From assembly GCA_049841155.1 (NCBI GenBank), contig JASGHI010000001.1:65569-129568 (forward strand): a stretch of DNA of 64,000 nucleotides, given 5' to 3'. Shown one piece after another: positions 18,044 to 28,337 of this stretch. The position numbers and the translations under genes were made by a program. Under the pieces are notes generated by a model that saw only the letters and a list, made by a program, of their open reading frames with translations, was not told the DNA's origin and did no database searches. Positions within the stretch are counted from its first letter, which is position 1. Each line of letters opens with the position of its first letter. This DNA is from ZC4RG30 sp049841155. GTDB lineage: Bacteria > Pseudomonadota > Gammaproteobacteria > Steroidobacterales > Steroidobacteraceae.

Positions 18044-19366
18044 TCAGCCGGGCAGGGCCTCGCCGATGAGGTCGTAGGTATCGCTGCCCGTGATGCGCAC
18101 GCGCGCGAACTCGCCGGCCTGCAGCGCCTTTGCCTTGCGCACTTTCACGGTGCCGTCGATGTCGGGTGCGTCGCCCGCGGTGCGGGCCGTTGCGGTGGCA
18201 CCGCTGACCTCATCAACCAGCACGGTCATTTCACGGCCGACCTTGCTCTGCAGGCGGGCAGCGCTGATGGCGCCGGCCTTTTCCATGAAGCGCGCGTAGC
18301 GTTCATCCATCACTTCGGGCGCGACCGCACCGGGGAGTTCATTGGCAGTGGCGCCTTCCACGGGCGAATACTTGAAGCAGCCGACGCGGTCGAGGTCCGC
18401 CTCATCCAGCCAGGCCAGCAGTTCCGCGAATTCGGCTTCGGTCTCGCCGGGAAAACCGACGATGAAGCTGCTGCGCAAGGTGAGGTCGGGTACCTCGCGC
18501 CGCCACTGGCGGATGCGCGCCAGAGTGTCTTCGGAATGAGCAGGCCGGCGCATGCGCTTGAGCACCGACGGGCTGCCATGCTGGAAGGGGATGTCGAGGT
18601 ACGGCAGCACGCGGCCTTCGGCCATCAATGGCAGCACGGCATCGACGTGCGGGTAGGGGTAGACATAGTGCAGCCGCACCCAGACGCCCAGGCTCCCCAG
18701 CGCGCGGGCCAGGTCGATGAAGCGGGTTTCGAAGGCGGTGTCATGCCAGGTGGCGGGTTCGTAGCGGCGATCCACGCCATAGGCGCTGGTGTCCTGGGAG
18801 ATGACCAGCAGCTCCCTGGTGCCCGTGGCCACCAGCCTCTCGGCCTCGTGCAGCACCTCGGCCAGGGGCCGGGAGGCCAGCCGGCCGCGCAAAGCAGGTA
18901 TGATGCAGAAGCTGCACTTGTTGTTGCAGCCTTCCGAGATCTTGAGGTAGGCGTAATGGCGCGGCGTGAGGCGTATGCCCTGCGGCGGCACGAGGTCGGT
19001 GTAAGGGTCGTGCGGGCGCGGCAGGTGCTGGTGCACGACCTCCAGGACTTCTTCGGTGGCATGCGGGCCGGTGACGGCGAGCACGTGCGGATGCTTTTCG
19101 AGGATGCGCCCGGGATTGGCGCCCAGGCATCCGGTGACCACCACCTTGCCGTTGGCATCCAGCGCCTCGCCGATGGCTTCGAGTGATTCGTCGATGGCGC
19201 TGTCGATGAAACCGCAGGTGTTGACGACCACGAGGTCCGACGACTCGTAGCTGGGCGAGATCTCGTAGCCGCGGATTCGCAGCTGCGTGAGGATGCGTTC
19301 GGAATCGACCAGAGCCTTGGGACAGCCCAGGCTCACGAGCCCGACGCGGGGTGAATGGGGAGGCAT
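18044..19366 (-). CDS. rimO: Ribosomal protein S12 methylthiotransferase
   Basis: RimO adds a methylthio group to a conserved aspartate of ribosomal protein S12. The 440-aa enzyme has the N-terminal UPF0004 domain with three cluster cysteines (15, 51, 80), the radical-SAM motif GCNNKCSFC (Cys147, 151, 154) and a C-terminal TRAM domain. The GLVSLGCPKALVDSE start is typical of RimO rather than MiaB. It is divergent from a methyltransferase gene, with 19 bases between the start codons, so the promoters must overlap the coding ends. Confidence 0.96.
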   Translation of the reverse strand: MPPHSPRVGLVSLGCPKALVDSERILTQLRIRGYEISPSYESSDLVVVNTCGFIDSAIDESLEAIGEALDANGKVVVTGCLGANPGRILEKHPHVLAVTGPHATEEVLEVVHQHLPRPHDPYTDLVPPQGIRLTPRHYAYLKISEGCNNKCSFCIIPALRGRLASRPLAEVLHEAERLVATGTRELLVISQDTSAYGVDRRYEPATWHDTAFETRFIDLARALGSLGVWVRLHYVYPYPHVDAVLPLMAEGRVLPYLDIPFQHGSPSVLKRMRRPAHSEDTLARIRQWRREVPDLTLRSSFIVGFPGETEAEFAELLAWLDEADLDRVGCFKYSPVEGATANELPGAVAPEVMDERYARFMEKAGAISAARLQSKVGREMTVLVDEVSGATATARTAGDAPDIDGTVKVRKAKALQAGEFARVRITGSDTYDLIGEALPG

Positions 19367-19385
19367 GTTCTGCTTATGGTACCGA

Positions 19386-19979
19386 ATGAAAGAGCATTTT
19401 GATCGCGCCTATTACCAGCGCTTCTATTTCAATCCGCGCACGGCGGTGACCAGCCGCGCCGAGATGAATGCGCGCGGCCGCCTGATCGCGGCCTTTGCCG
19501 ACCACCTGGGCCTGCCGGTGAAGAAGATCCTCGATGCCGGCTGCGGCGTGGGCCTGCTGCGTGCGCCGCTGCGGCGCGGTCTGCCGCGGGCGACCTACAC
19601 CGGCCTTGAAGTAAGCCGCTACCTGTGCGGGCGCTATGGCTGGATCCACGGCGGCATCCAGGATTTCACGCGCCGCGGGCAGTATGACCTCGTGATCTGC
19701 TACGACGTGCTGCAGTATCTGAAAGCGGCCGAAACGCAGCGCGCGCTGGCGAATCTGGCGCGCGTGTGCCGCGGGCTGCTGTATTTCGGCGTGCTCACGC
19801 GCGAGGACTGGGAGGAGAACTGCGACCAGTCGCGCACCGACCCGGCCGTGAGCCTGCGGCGCGGCAGCTGGTACCGCCGGCAGCTGGAGAAGAATTTCCG
19901 GCACCTGGGCGCCGGCTTCTGGCTGCGCCGCGATTGCCCGGTCACCGTGTGGGAAATGGACACGGCGGGGCGCAAATGA
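19386..19979 (+). CDS. Class I SAM-dependent methyltransferase
   Basis: The 197-aa protein has motif I ILDAGCGVGLLR and the post-motif YDLVICYDVLQYL. The N-terminus (MKEHFDRAYYQRFYFNPRT) is unusual in starting with a YYQRFYFNP-type element. The substrate is unknown. It heads a chain of overlapped genes (methyltransferase, 57-aa protein, COG0523 GTPase, WD40 protein), each start touching the previous stop or close to it. Confidence 0.88.
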   Translation: MKEHFDRAYYQRFYFNPRTAVTSRAEMNARGRLIAAFADHLGLPVKKILDAGCGVGLLRAPLRRGLPRATYTGLEVSRYLCGRYGWIHGGIQDFTRRGQYDLVICYDVLQYLKAAETQRALANLARVCRGLLYFGVLTREDWEENCDQSRTDPAVSLRRGSWYRRQLEKNFRHLGAGFWLRRDCPVTVWEMDTAGRK

Positions 19980-20145
19980 ACGCCGGCGAGGCCAGCCGGC
20001 CCCGGCATGTCTCGCTGGAGCGCGAGTTCTTTGCCGCCGTGCCGCCGCAGCGCGCGCCCCTGGGGCGGCGCCTTTCCTGGTGGCTGCTGCTGCGCCTTGC
20101 CGCCTTCAAGCCGGTCCAGGCCCTGATTCTCAAACGGACCCGATC

Positions 20146-20149
<4 letters not shown>
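19976..20149 (+). CDS. Small protein of unknown function (57 aa)
   Basis: A 57-codon frame whose ATG overlaps the methyltransferase stop (ATGA at 19976) and whose stop overlaps the GTPase start (ATGA at 20146). The product has a charged N-terminal half and an amphipathic RRLSWWLLLRLAAFKP segment that could lie on a membrane. The exact fit at both ends favours a real translated gene. No family is recognised. Confidence 0.6.
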
Positions 20150-21555
<1,406 letters not shown>

Positions 21556-21566
21556 GCACTGCGGCC

Positions 21567-22580
21567 ATGAAGCTCGCATTGCTTGCCACCACGCGCATCG
21601 AAGACTATCCCGTGGACCTGGCCTGGTCGCCGGATTGCACGGAGTTCGTCGTCGCGGGTGGCGAAGGCGGACTGTATCGCGTGGTGCGCGAGGGCGGCGA
21701 GGCGGTTCTGATCGGCAGGCATGATCCCGGGCTGCTGGCCGTTGCCTGGCAGCCTGGAGGCCGGTTGATCGCGACCACGGGGCAGGATGGCAGTGTGCGT
21801 CTGTGGGATGCCGGGGCCGCCGGATCTGCGCCTCAGATCGTGCATCGCAGCCCGCGCTGGCCCACGGGCCTCGCCTGGCGAGCCGATGGACAGCGCCTGG
21901 CCTTCGCTGCCGGCAGGGAATTGCACGGCGTCGATGCCGGCGGGGTGCCGCAGGTGAAGCTGGAGGCGCATTCGGTGCCGCTGTCGCATGTGGTGTGGCG
22001 GGGCCGCGATGAACTGGTCGCGGCGGGTCATGGCGCGCTGTTCGTCGACCGCGCCGACCGCGGCGGTTCGGTGGAGCAGTTCGTGCTGGAAGGAACGCCG
22101 CTCACGCTGGCGCTTTCTCCCGATGGCAAGGTGGTGGCCAATGGGCTGGCGGATGGCACCGTCAATTTCCGCTATCTCAACACTCGCAAGCGCTCGCGCA
22201 TGAGCGGCTACGAGGGCAAGGTGGACCAGACGGCATGGAGCGCGAACAGCCGCCTGCTCGCGACCTCGTCCACCGGCTCGCGCAGCATCGTGATCTGGGA
22301 TTTCGGCGGCAGGGGTCCGGAGGGCAGCGATCCGCTGCAGCTCGAAGCGCATGAAGAGCGCATCGAGTCGCTGGCCTGGCAGTGTGCGGGAGCGCACCTG
22401 GTGTCTGCCGGCCGCGACTGGCGCGTGGTGCTGTGGCGGCCGGGCGCGGCACAGCGCAAACCCCTGGATGTGCAGTTGCTGGATGGGCCTGCGGCGCTGG
22501 CGCGCTGGTCGCCCGATGGTCAGCAGCTTGCCATTGCGCTCGGCGGCGGCAATCTGAGGATCTACGCGCTCAGGGCGTGA
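21567..22580 (+). CDS. WD40 repeat protein
   Basis: The protein of about 337 aa shows repeated WD-like blades: VDLAWSPDCTEFVVAGGEGG, VAWQPGGRLIATTGQDGSV plus LWD, LALSPDGKVVANGLADGTV, LAWQCAGAHLVSAGRDW and ARWSPDGQQLAIALGGGNL. It probably forms a seven-bladed propeller used as a binding platform. ATG 21567 is used here. A GTG at 21552 overlapping the GTPase stop (GTGA) is an equally good start and would couple translation. Lying directly after a COG0523 GTPase suggests a partner in the same metal-related process; that link is inference. It ends 11 bases inside the convergent glycosyltransferase. Confidence 0.88.
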   Translation: MKLALLATTRIEDYPVDLAWSPDCTEFVVAGGEGGLYRVVREGGEAVLIGRHDPGLLAVAWQPGGRLIATTGQDGSVRLWDAGAAGSAPQIVHRSPRWPTGLAWRADGQRLAFAAGRELHGVDAGGVPQVKLEAHSVPLSHVVWRGRDELVAAGHGALFVDRADRGGSVEQFVLEGTPLTLALSPDGKVVANGLADGTVNFRYLNTRKRSRMSGYEGKVDQTAWSANSRLLATSSTGSRSIVIWDFGGRGPEGSDPLQLEAHEERIESLAWQCAGAHLVSAGRDWRVVLWRPGAAQRKPLDVQLLDGPAALARWSPDGQQLAIALGGGNLRIYALRA

Positions 22581-23715
22581 GATTGAGGGGCTCGACGCGT
22601 TCGCGCGCCGGCATCAGTGCTCCGCGTACGCCCAGCATGGCCGCGTACGTGTCGAGCTGGCGCCGCAGCGTTTGCGGCCAGGAATAGTGGCTCATCACGC
22701 GCTGGCGCGCGGCCGCGCCCAGCACGTCCAGGTCATGCTCGTACAGGTCGCGCACGGCCTGTGCGAAGGTCGCAGCGTCGGCGCACGCTGCCGCGATGCC
22801 CACTTCATCATCGATGAGCTCGCGCACCGCACCGGCGTCCACGCCGACCACCGGCCTGCCGCAGGCCATGGCTTCGAGGATCACGAGACCGAAGGTTTCT
22901 GCGGTACCGGCGTGCACCAAAGCATCGGCCGAAGCCAGAACCGCAGCCAGCTGTGCGCTGTCCCGGCGGTAAGGCCAGCAGGTGACGTTTGCGGCGGGCT
23001 TGCCTTGCTCGCCGCCGCCGACCAGCAGCAGGTGGTAGTCGTTGCCCAGCTGCGAGAACGCCTCGAGCAGCACCGGAATGTTCTTTTCGCCGGAGAAGCG
23101 GCCGGCATAGACCAGGAGCCGCGTGCGCGCGCCGAGGCCCAGTTCACGCCGCAGGCGCGCGTGGCGGCGCGCCGGATGGAAGATTTCGGTGTCCACGCCC
23201 AGCGGCTGCCGCTGCACGTGGCGTATGCCAAGGTCCGTGAGGTAGTCGCACATGGTGTGGCTCGGCGCCATAACCAGATCGAAGCGCTCGTACAGCCAGC
23301 GCAGATAGCGGGCGGCGCCGCGGCCGATGAGGCGCCCGCAGCGGGCGCCGACCAGCCGCGGCAGATGCGAATGGAAGAAGGCCACGGAAGGAATGCCGCG
23401 GCGCGCGGCCACGTTCACCGCGCACCAGGCCGGATGAAAGGCATCGCCGGCCTCGATGAGATCCGGCTCGAGCTGCTCGAGCATGCGGCGCCAGCGCCGC
23501 GGAGCCAGGGGCAGGCGGTAGTTGAAGGTGCCGGGAACGATGGCGCCGGCAATGGAGCTTGTGCCGCCGCGCTCCAGCAGCGTGACGTCGCCCGGCACCA
23601 GCAGACTGTGCTGCCAGTTCTCCTGACCCTGCAGCCAGGCATGCTTGGCATTGAGGTAGCGGCGCACGCCGCCGCTGGTGGGTGAGTAGAAAAGTGTCGT
23701 GTCAACCAGATGCAT
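22570..23715 (-). CDS. Glycosyltransferase, GT-B fold (GT4-like)
   Basis: The 381-aa protein has the GT4 pattern: an N-terminal acceptor domain with TSGGVRRYL and a C-terminal domain with LLVYAGRFSGEKN and the E-x7-E motif in TAETFGLVILEAMACGRPVV. Donor and acceptor sugars cannot be told. It lies 46 bases downstream of the CheA-like kinase on the same strand, so it may be transcribed with the signalling operon. The start was chosen at MHLVDTTLFY. Confidence 0.9.
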   Translation of the reverse strand: MHLVDTTLFYSPTSGGVRRYLNAKHAWLQGQENWQHSLLVPGDVTLLERGGTSSIAGAIVPGTFNYRLPLAPRRWRRMLEQLEPDLIEAGDAFHPAWCAVNVAARRGIPSVAFFHSHLPRLVGARCGRLIGRGAARYLRWLYERFDLVMAPSHTMCDYLTDLGIRHVQRQPLGVDTEIFHPARRHARLRRELGLGARTRLLVYAGRFSGEKNIPVLLEAFSQLGNDYHLLLVGGGEQGKPAANVTCWPYRRDSAQLAAVLASADALVHAGTAETFGLVILEAMACGRPVVGVDAGAVRELIDDEVGIAAACADAATFAQAVRDLYEHDLDVLGAAARQRVMSHYSWPQTLRRQLDTYAAMLGVRGALMPARERVEPLNLTP

Positions 23716-23761
23716 GCTCGGCCCGGCTCGATGAAGCCGGGGCATTGCACCTGCCGCGCCG

Positions 23762-25183
23762 TTACCTTGTCAAGACGGCAATATTGCGTGCGGCCGGCCG
23801 CCGCACGCCGTCGGTGGCCGCGAAATGCACGGAAAACTGCGTATAACGCTGTAGCTTGGTGGCGACAGAAATATTGCCGCCCTGGCGCCGCAGCGATTCG
23901 CGCAGCAGCGCCATGCTGTGTCCCGAGCCTGCCTGGCCGTCCGAAGGGGCGCAGGAAAGCCCGGGCGTGAAGATCAGCCCCACCAGATCGCGGGGCTCCA
24001 GCGTTTCTCCGTCCTGCGCAAACCCGCAGGCGATGGCGGCGTTGCGGATGCGCTCGAGGTCGAAGCCGCGGCCATCGTCGTGAACCGTCATTTCAAGCCC
24101 GGCTGCACCGCGGTCGCGGAAGGTGATGGTGATCGTGCCGGCAGCGGGCTTGTCGGCCTTGATGCGCTCCTGGGGCGTTTCGATGCCGTGCCGGACGGCG
24201 TTGTCGATCAGGTCTTCCAGTATCGCGTCGATCTTGCGGTGATAGCGCTCGGGAACCAGCGCGGCGCCTTTCATGCGCAGGCGCACGAGCACGCCCAGTT
24301 CGGTGGCCATCCTCGACAGCTGGTCACCGGCGCGCTGTTCGCAGACTTCATGCCAGGCCGGGGCTTCGCGCACGGCGGCGCGCGGCGCGGGCGCCGCCGG
24401 CACGACGCGTTGCTCCTCGAGCGCGGCGATCGCGCTGATGGCGCCGGACAATGCGTCGATGTGCAGCGCCAGCGGCAGCATGTCGTCGCCACTGGTCGCC
24501 TCGCGGGCGAGCAGCGCATCCAGCGCCGTCACCATCTGTTGTGCGGGCTGTTCCACCTGTTGCAGCGCGAGCCGGGCCGCGGCCGCACCCAGACTGTCGG
24601 CTTCATTGCGCAGATGCCGGAGCTTGGTACGCGCCGCCTCCTGGGTGCGGGCCGGCTGCCGCAGCGTGGTGCGGATGAATCCCACCGCGCTGCCGGCGTT
24701 GTGCAGGAACTGGCGTAGTGTGGCCGGATCGCTGCGCAGCACCGCCAGCGTCAATGCCTCCGCGGCCCGGGCCTCGGCCACTGCGGCGGTGAGAGTGTGC
24801 AGCGCAGTGCGGTCGGCAATGAGCAGCAGCGACGCAGCCGGCGGCTCGCCGGACAGGCGCACCAAAGTGAGATCGAACCAGCGTGGAGGCATCAGGCGCG
24901 AGGGGCGCGCCGGTATGCCTTCGCAGGTCACCGATGCGGAGGAGGGCGGGTCGCCGCCCGCGCTGAAATCCTGCAGCAGCCGCGCAGTCTGGGTCTCGCT
25001 GAACAGCTCCTGCAGCAGTGCAGCCAGCGGCGTGTCGGTCACCGGCAGGCTGCTGCTCGCGGGCAGCCAGTCCTGGTACAGCGCTGCGTTGGAGATCTGC
25101 AGCAGCCGGTGAGCATCATCCAGCCGCAGCGTCACCGCACTGGCGGCGCGCAGCAGCAGATCGGTGAAGGGGCAATCGTCCAT
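23762..25183 (-). CDS. CheA-like histidine kinase without CheW/P5 domain
   Basis: The 473-aa protein has a PAS-like N-terminal region (about 20-130), a helical region with an Hpt-like LHNAGSAVGF (His161), and a CheA-type ATPase domain: N box LIDNAVRHGIE (Asn328), G1 box DDGRGFD (369-375), GLIFTPGLS and G2 box GSGHSM (419-424). The insertion after the N box is the CheA hallmark. There is no CheW-like P5 domain, signal peptide or membrane segment, so it is not a standard chemotaxis kinase. Its ATG overlaps the stop of the upstream Ser/Thr kinase (TGATG), so it belongs to the same operon. Confidence 0.82.
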   Translation of the reverse strand: MDDCPFTDLLLRAASAVTLRLDDAHRLLQISNAALYQDWLPASSSLPVTDTPLAALLQELFSETQTARLLQDFSAGGDPPSSASVTCEGIPARPSRLMPPRWFDLTLVRLSGEPPAASLLLIADRTALHTLTAAVAEARAAEALTLAVLRSDPATLRQFLHNAGSAVGFIRTTLRQPARTQEAARTKLRHLRNEADSLGAAAARLALQQVEQPAQQMVTALDALLAREATSGDDMLPLALHIDALSGAISAIAALEEQRVVPAAPAPRAAVREAPAWHEVCEQRAGDQLSRMATELGVLVRLRMKGAALVPERYHRKIDAILEDLIDNAVRHGIETPQERIKADKPAAGTITITFRDRGAAGLEMTVHDDGRGFDLERIRNAAIACGFAQDGETLEPRDLVGLIFTPGLSCAPSDGQAGSGHSMALLRESLRRQGGNISVATKLQRYTQFSVHFAATDGVRRPAARNIAVLTR

Positions 25184-26421
25184 CAGGCGGCGAGCTGCTC
25201 GAGGCTCGCGAGCAGCGAATCAGCGCAAGACATGCGGTCTGCGGGCGACTTTGCCATCAGTCCGTCGAGCAGCGTCTGGTAGCGGGACAGTTCGGCGGGC
25301 AGCGTCGGCACCGGCGCATTGACGTGCTGCTGCAGCACCTCCACCGCCGTCGCGCCCACATAGGGCTTGGACCCCGTGAGCATCTCGTAGAGGATGACGC
25401 CGAGGCTGTAGAGGTCGCTGCGGATGTCCAGTTCCTGGCCCTGGGCCTGTTCGGGACTCATGTAGTAGGGTGAGCCGCGCAACACGCCCACTGCGGTGCT
25501 GTGTGTCCCTGCGGTGAGGCTCTTGGCGAGGCCGAAGTCGATCAGCACCACCTGCCCGTCCTCGCGCAGCATGATGTTGGGTGGCTTGAGGTCGCGATGC
25601 AGGATGCCGGCCTGGTGCACCACCGACAGCGCAGCCGCGATGCGCCGCAGGTAGTCGATGCTCTGCGCGCTGGATATGGGGTTCTGCAGGCGCGCCTTGA
25701 GGTCGCCGCAGGGAAAATATTCCATCGCGATGAACTCGCGGCCGTCGGTGACGCCATAGTCGTAGATGTCGACGATGGACGGGTGGCGCAGCGCCCCGAT
25801 GGCTTCGTACTCATGCGCGAACTGGGGCTCCTCGCCCTCGATCACGCTGCTAACCTTCAGTGCCACATTGCGGCCAAGCGCGGCACTGCGTGCAAGGAAC
25901 ACATTGGCGCGGCTGGATTCGGCCAGCACTTCGAGCAGCGTGTAGCGCGGTATGAGGTCGCGCGGCACGTCCATCGGTGGTGGTGCGGGCGGGGCTTCGG
26001 CCGGTGACATGCGCAGGCGGCCCACTTCCTCGGCCGCCAGTTCCAGGCTCGAGCGCAGCAGCTCGGGAGTGAGCGCGCGCCGCGGCAGGTAGTCGGTGGC
26101 TCCGAGCCGCAGTGCCTGCACGGCTGCAAGTTCGTCGCCATTCTCGGCAATGATGATCTGCGGCGGCAGGTCGGGAAACTCCCGCAGGCGGGCAAACCAG
26201 TCGAGGCCATGCTCCGAAGCCGCGGCATCCGGGCCCAGGTGCAGCAGCAGCGCAACCAGATCGATGTCCGCCGTGCCCGTCAGCGCCAGCCGGCGTTCGA
26301 AGTCCGCGCTGGATTCGTAGCTGACGCTGACATCATCGCGCAGCGCCTCGATGTGGTGCCGCAGCCAGAGGCCGAAGCGCTGATCATCGGCGACGATGAG
26401 TGTTCTGATTATCCCGGCCAC
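25183..26421 (-). CDS. Pseudoreceiver-Ser/Thr protein kinase fusion
   Basis: The 412-aa protein joins an N-terminal receiver-like domain (1-130) to a Hanks-type kinase domain (about 160-410). In the receiver, the acidic pair Asp12-Asp13 remains. The acceptor position reads DLVALLLHLG with Leu where Asp is expected, and the usual Lys-Pro is RRAL, so phosphorylation is unlikely. The kinase keeps Lys189 (VALKV), HRDLKPPN (275-282) and DFG (295-297), but its glycine loop (LAESSRANV) lacks glycines. No transmembrane segment. It is 15 bases after the TonB-receiver gene. Confidence 0.87.
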   Translation of the reverse strand: MAGIIRTLIVADDQRFGLWLRHHIEALRDDVSVSYESSADFERRLALTGTADIDLVALLLHLGPDAAASEHGLDWFARLREFPDLPPQIIIAENGDELAAVQALRLGATDYLPRRALTPELLRSSLELAAEEVGRLRMSPAEAPPAPPPMDVPRDLIPRYTLLEVLAESSRANVFLARSAALGRNVALKVSSVIEGEEPQFAHEYEAIGALRHPSIVDIYDYGVTDGREFIAMEYFPCGDLKARLQNPISSAQSIDYLRRIAAALSVVHQAGILHRDLKPPNIMLREDGQVVLIDFGLAKSLTAGTHSTAVGVLRGSPYYMSPEQAQGQELDIRSDLYSLGVILYEMLTGSKPYVGATAVEVLQQHVNAPVPTLPAELSRYQTLLDGLMAKSPADRMSCADSLLASLEQLAA

Positions 26422-26436
26422 GTATTCAAAAACCGG

Positions 26437-28176
26437 CTACCGGTCGCTGGCCGTGAACCGTATGCGCTGCTGGGCCCGCTGCGGCACGGCCACTCCGCCG
26501 CGCATCACCGGGGCATAGCGCCAGCGCCGCACCGCCGCGATCGCTGCGGCGTTGAAGACGTCGGCGGGTTCGGCATCGAGCACGCGGATGTCCTGAACGC
26601 GCCCTTCGGTGTTGACGGTGAATTCCAGTTCCACCCAGCCGGAGATCAGGCGTTGCAGCGCGTAACGCGGATATTCGGGCTCCACGGCCGAGATTCTCTG
26701 CAGCGTGCCGGCTGCAACCACCGCGCTGTCCGCTGATGGCTCGGCTGCCGGCGGGGCCACGGGCGGAGGTGCAGACTGAGCTGGCGGGCTCGGGGCTGCC
26801 AGAGCGGGCGCGGCAGCCGGCGGGCTGGCCGGCACGGCTGCAGGCGCAGTTGCGGCGGGCTGTGCGTTCAGCTGATCGAGGCGCCGCCGCAGCGGATCCA
26901 GGCCCGGTGCTCCACTGTTGATGGTTGCGGCCGCGTCGATGTAACTGCGGGCCGCCGGGCCGCGCGCCGCGACCAGCTCGGCGTCGGCGGCATTGAGCAA
27001 AGCTGCGAGCAGCGCATCGCGTGCATTGCGCACGGCGGCATCGCCTGGACCGACGCTCTCGGCAGCGCGGAAATGCACCAGCGCGTTGTCGCGCGCCGGC
27101 TCTATCAATGCGCCGCGCTGCAGGCTCTCGTCCATCAATGCCAGGCTGTCACGGATCTGCTGCTGGCGCGCTTCGAACGCGGCGCGCTGTGAGGCACTGG
27201 CGTTGATGCGCGCGCTTTCCTTGTCGATCTGCGACTTCAGGAACGCCAGACGGGAGTTCTCCGGCGCCAGCAGGCGCAGCGTTTCGGCGGCACCCGCGGC
27301 CTCGTCGATGCGTTCTGCCACCAGCGCCTGCTCGGCGCTGCGCAGGCCCATTTCGATGCTGCGGTCGAAGCCGCTTCGGGCACGCTCGTTCTGTGGATCG
27401 AGCTTCAGTGCATCGCGGTACAGTTCGGCGGCACTGCTGCCGTCGGCGGCGGCGTAACGTCCCGCCGCAAAGGCCTGGTCGGCATTGCGCAGGGCGGCCG
27501 CAGCCGGGGAATCCTTCTGGGCAGCCGCGGAGGGTGCAGCGGTGCCGGACTTCGGCGCCGTGGAATCCGGCCACAGCAGCCAGATGCCGCCGGCGACGGC
27601 CACCGCAATGCCCGCCAGGATCAGCGGCAGCTTGCGGGAAGCGAACGGTTCGTCGATGGGCCTGTCGGGACGCGGCCTGGGAACGATCTCGGGATCGGGC
27701 AATGTCTCGATGGTCTGGGTGACGGTGACACGCTGCGGATCGGCAGGGCGGCTCGCCGCATCCACCATGAGTTTGAGCCGCTGCGCCGAGGCCGGCTTGT
27801 GCACGAACCGGTACACGCGTCCGCTGGCGATGCGGGTGGCCAGCAGGTTCTGCTCGGCGCTGTGCCCGGCCGCGAGCACCCGCAATGTCGGGAACTGGGT
27901 GGTCAGCGCATCGACGAACTCTGCCAGCGGCGTGGTGGCAGCTTCGGCGTCGATGAGCGCGGTGCTTCCGATGTTGTCGAGCAGTTCTTCCGACAGGGAG
28001 CCGGCATCGGATACGACGCAGACATCGAGGCCGCTGGCCGTGAGTTCCTCCAGCGAGCGGATCAGTGCATCGTCGCGCGTCAGGGCGACCAGCCGGCGCA
28101 CCGGCGTCGGACTTTTTCCGCGCAGATCCTGGGCCACGGAGGCTTCCTCGCCAAGAAAACTCGGATAGGTGTTCAC
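26437..28176 (-). CDS. Receiver-like domain / transmembrane / TonB C-terminal domain protein
   Basis: The 579-aa protein has an unusual order. Residues 25-140 are receiver-like, with an Asp in ALID (Asp76) at the acceptor position and FVHKP (Lys127-Pro128). One transmembrane helix follows at about 184-202. Next come a helical TPR-like region (about 225-425), a Pro/Ala-rich spacer (about 445-495) and a TonB C-terminal domain: YPRYALQRLISGWVELEF, then VLDAEPADVFNAAAIAAV, then RRWRYAP. The receiver should be cytoplasmic and the TonB domain periplasmic. No ExbB/ExbD genes are nearby. It heads the three-gene signalling operon. Confidence 0.87.
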   Translation of the reverse strand: MNTYPSFLGEEASVAQDLRGKSPTPVRRLVALTRDDALIRSLEELTASGLDVCVVSDAGSLSEELLDNIGSTALIDAEAATTPLAEFVDALTTQFPTLRVLAAGHSAEQNLLATRIASGRVYRFVHKPASAQRLKLMVDAASRPADPQRVTVTQTIETLPDPEIVPRPRPDRPIDEPFASRKLPLILAGIAVAVAGGIWLLWPDSTAPKSGTAAPSAAAQKDSPAAAALRNADQAFAAGRYAAADGSSAAELYRDALKLDPQNERARSGFDRSIEMGLRSAEQALVAERIDEAAGAAETLRLLAPENSRLAFLKSQIDKESARINASASQRAAFEARQQQIRDSLALMDESLQRGALIEPARDNALVHFRAAESVGPGDAAVRNARDALLAALLNAADAELVAARGPAARSYIDAAATINSGAPGLDPLRRRLDQLNAQPAATAPAAVPASPPAAAPALAAPSPPAQSAPPPVAPPAAEPSADSAVVAAGTLQRISAVEPEYPRYALQRLISGWVELEFTVNTEGRVQDIRVLDAEPADVFNAAAIAAVRRWRYAPVMRGGVAVPQRAQQRIRFTASDR

Positions 28177-28337
28177 TGCGATGCGCTCCCGCCACCCTCA
28201 ACCCCGGGGCCGCGAGAGGCCCCTCCTTGTCAGAGGGACTTTACGGGCTTGCCCGCGCGGTACAACCTGTATAGCGGGGACGCTGCCCAATCTGTGAAGC
28301 ACGTCGCCCGGCCGATTTTACATCTGAGGACTGGGTC

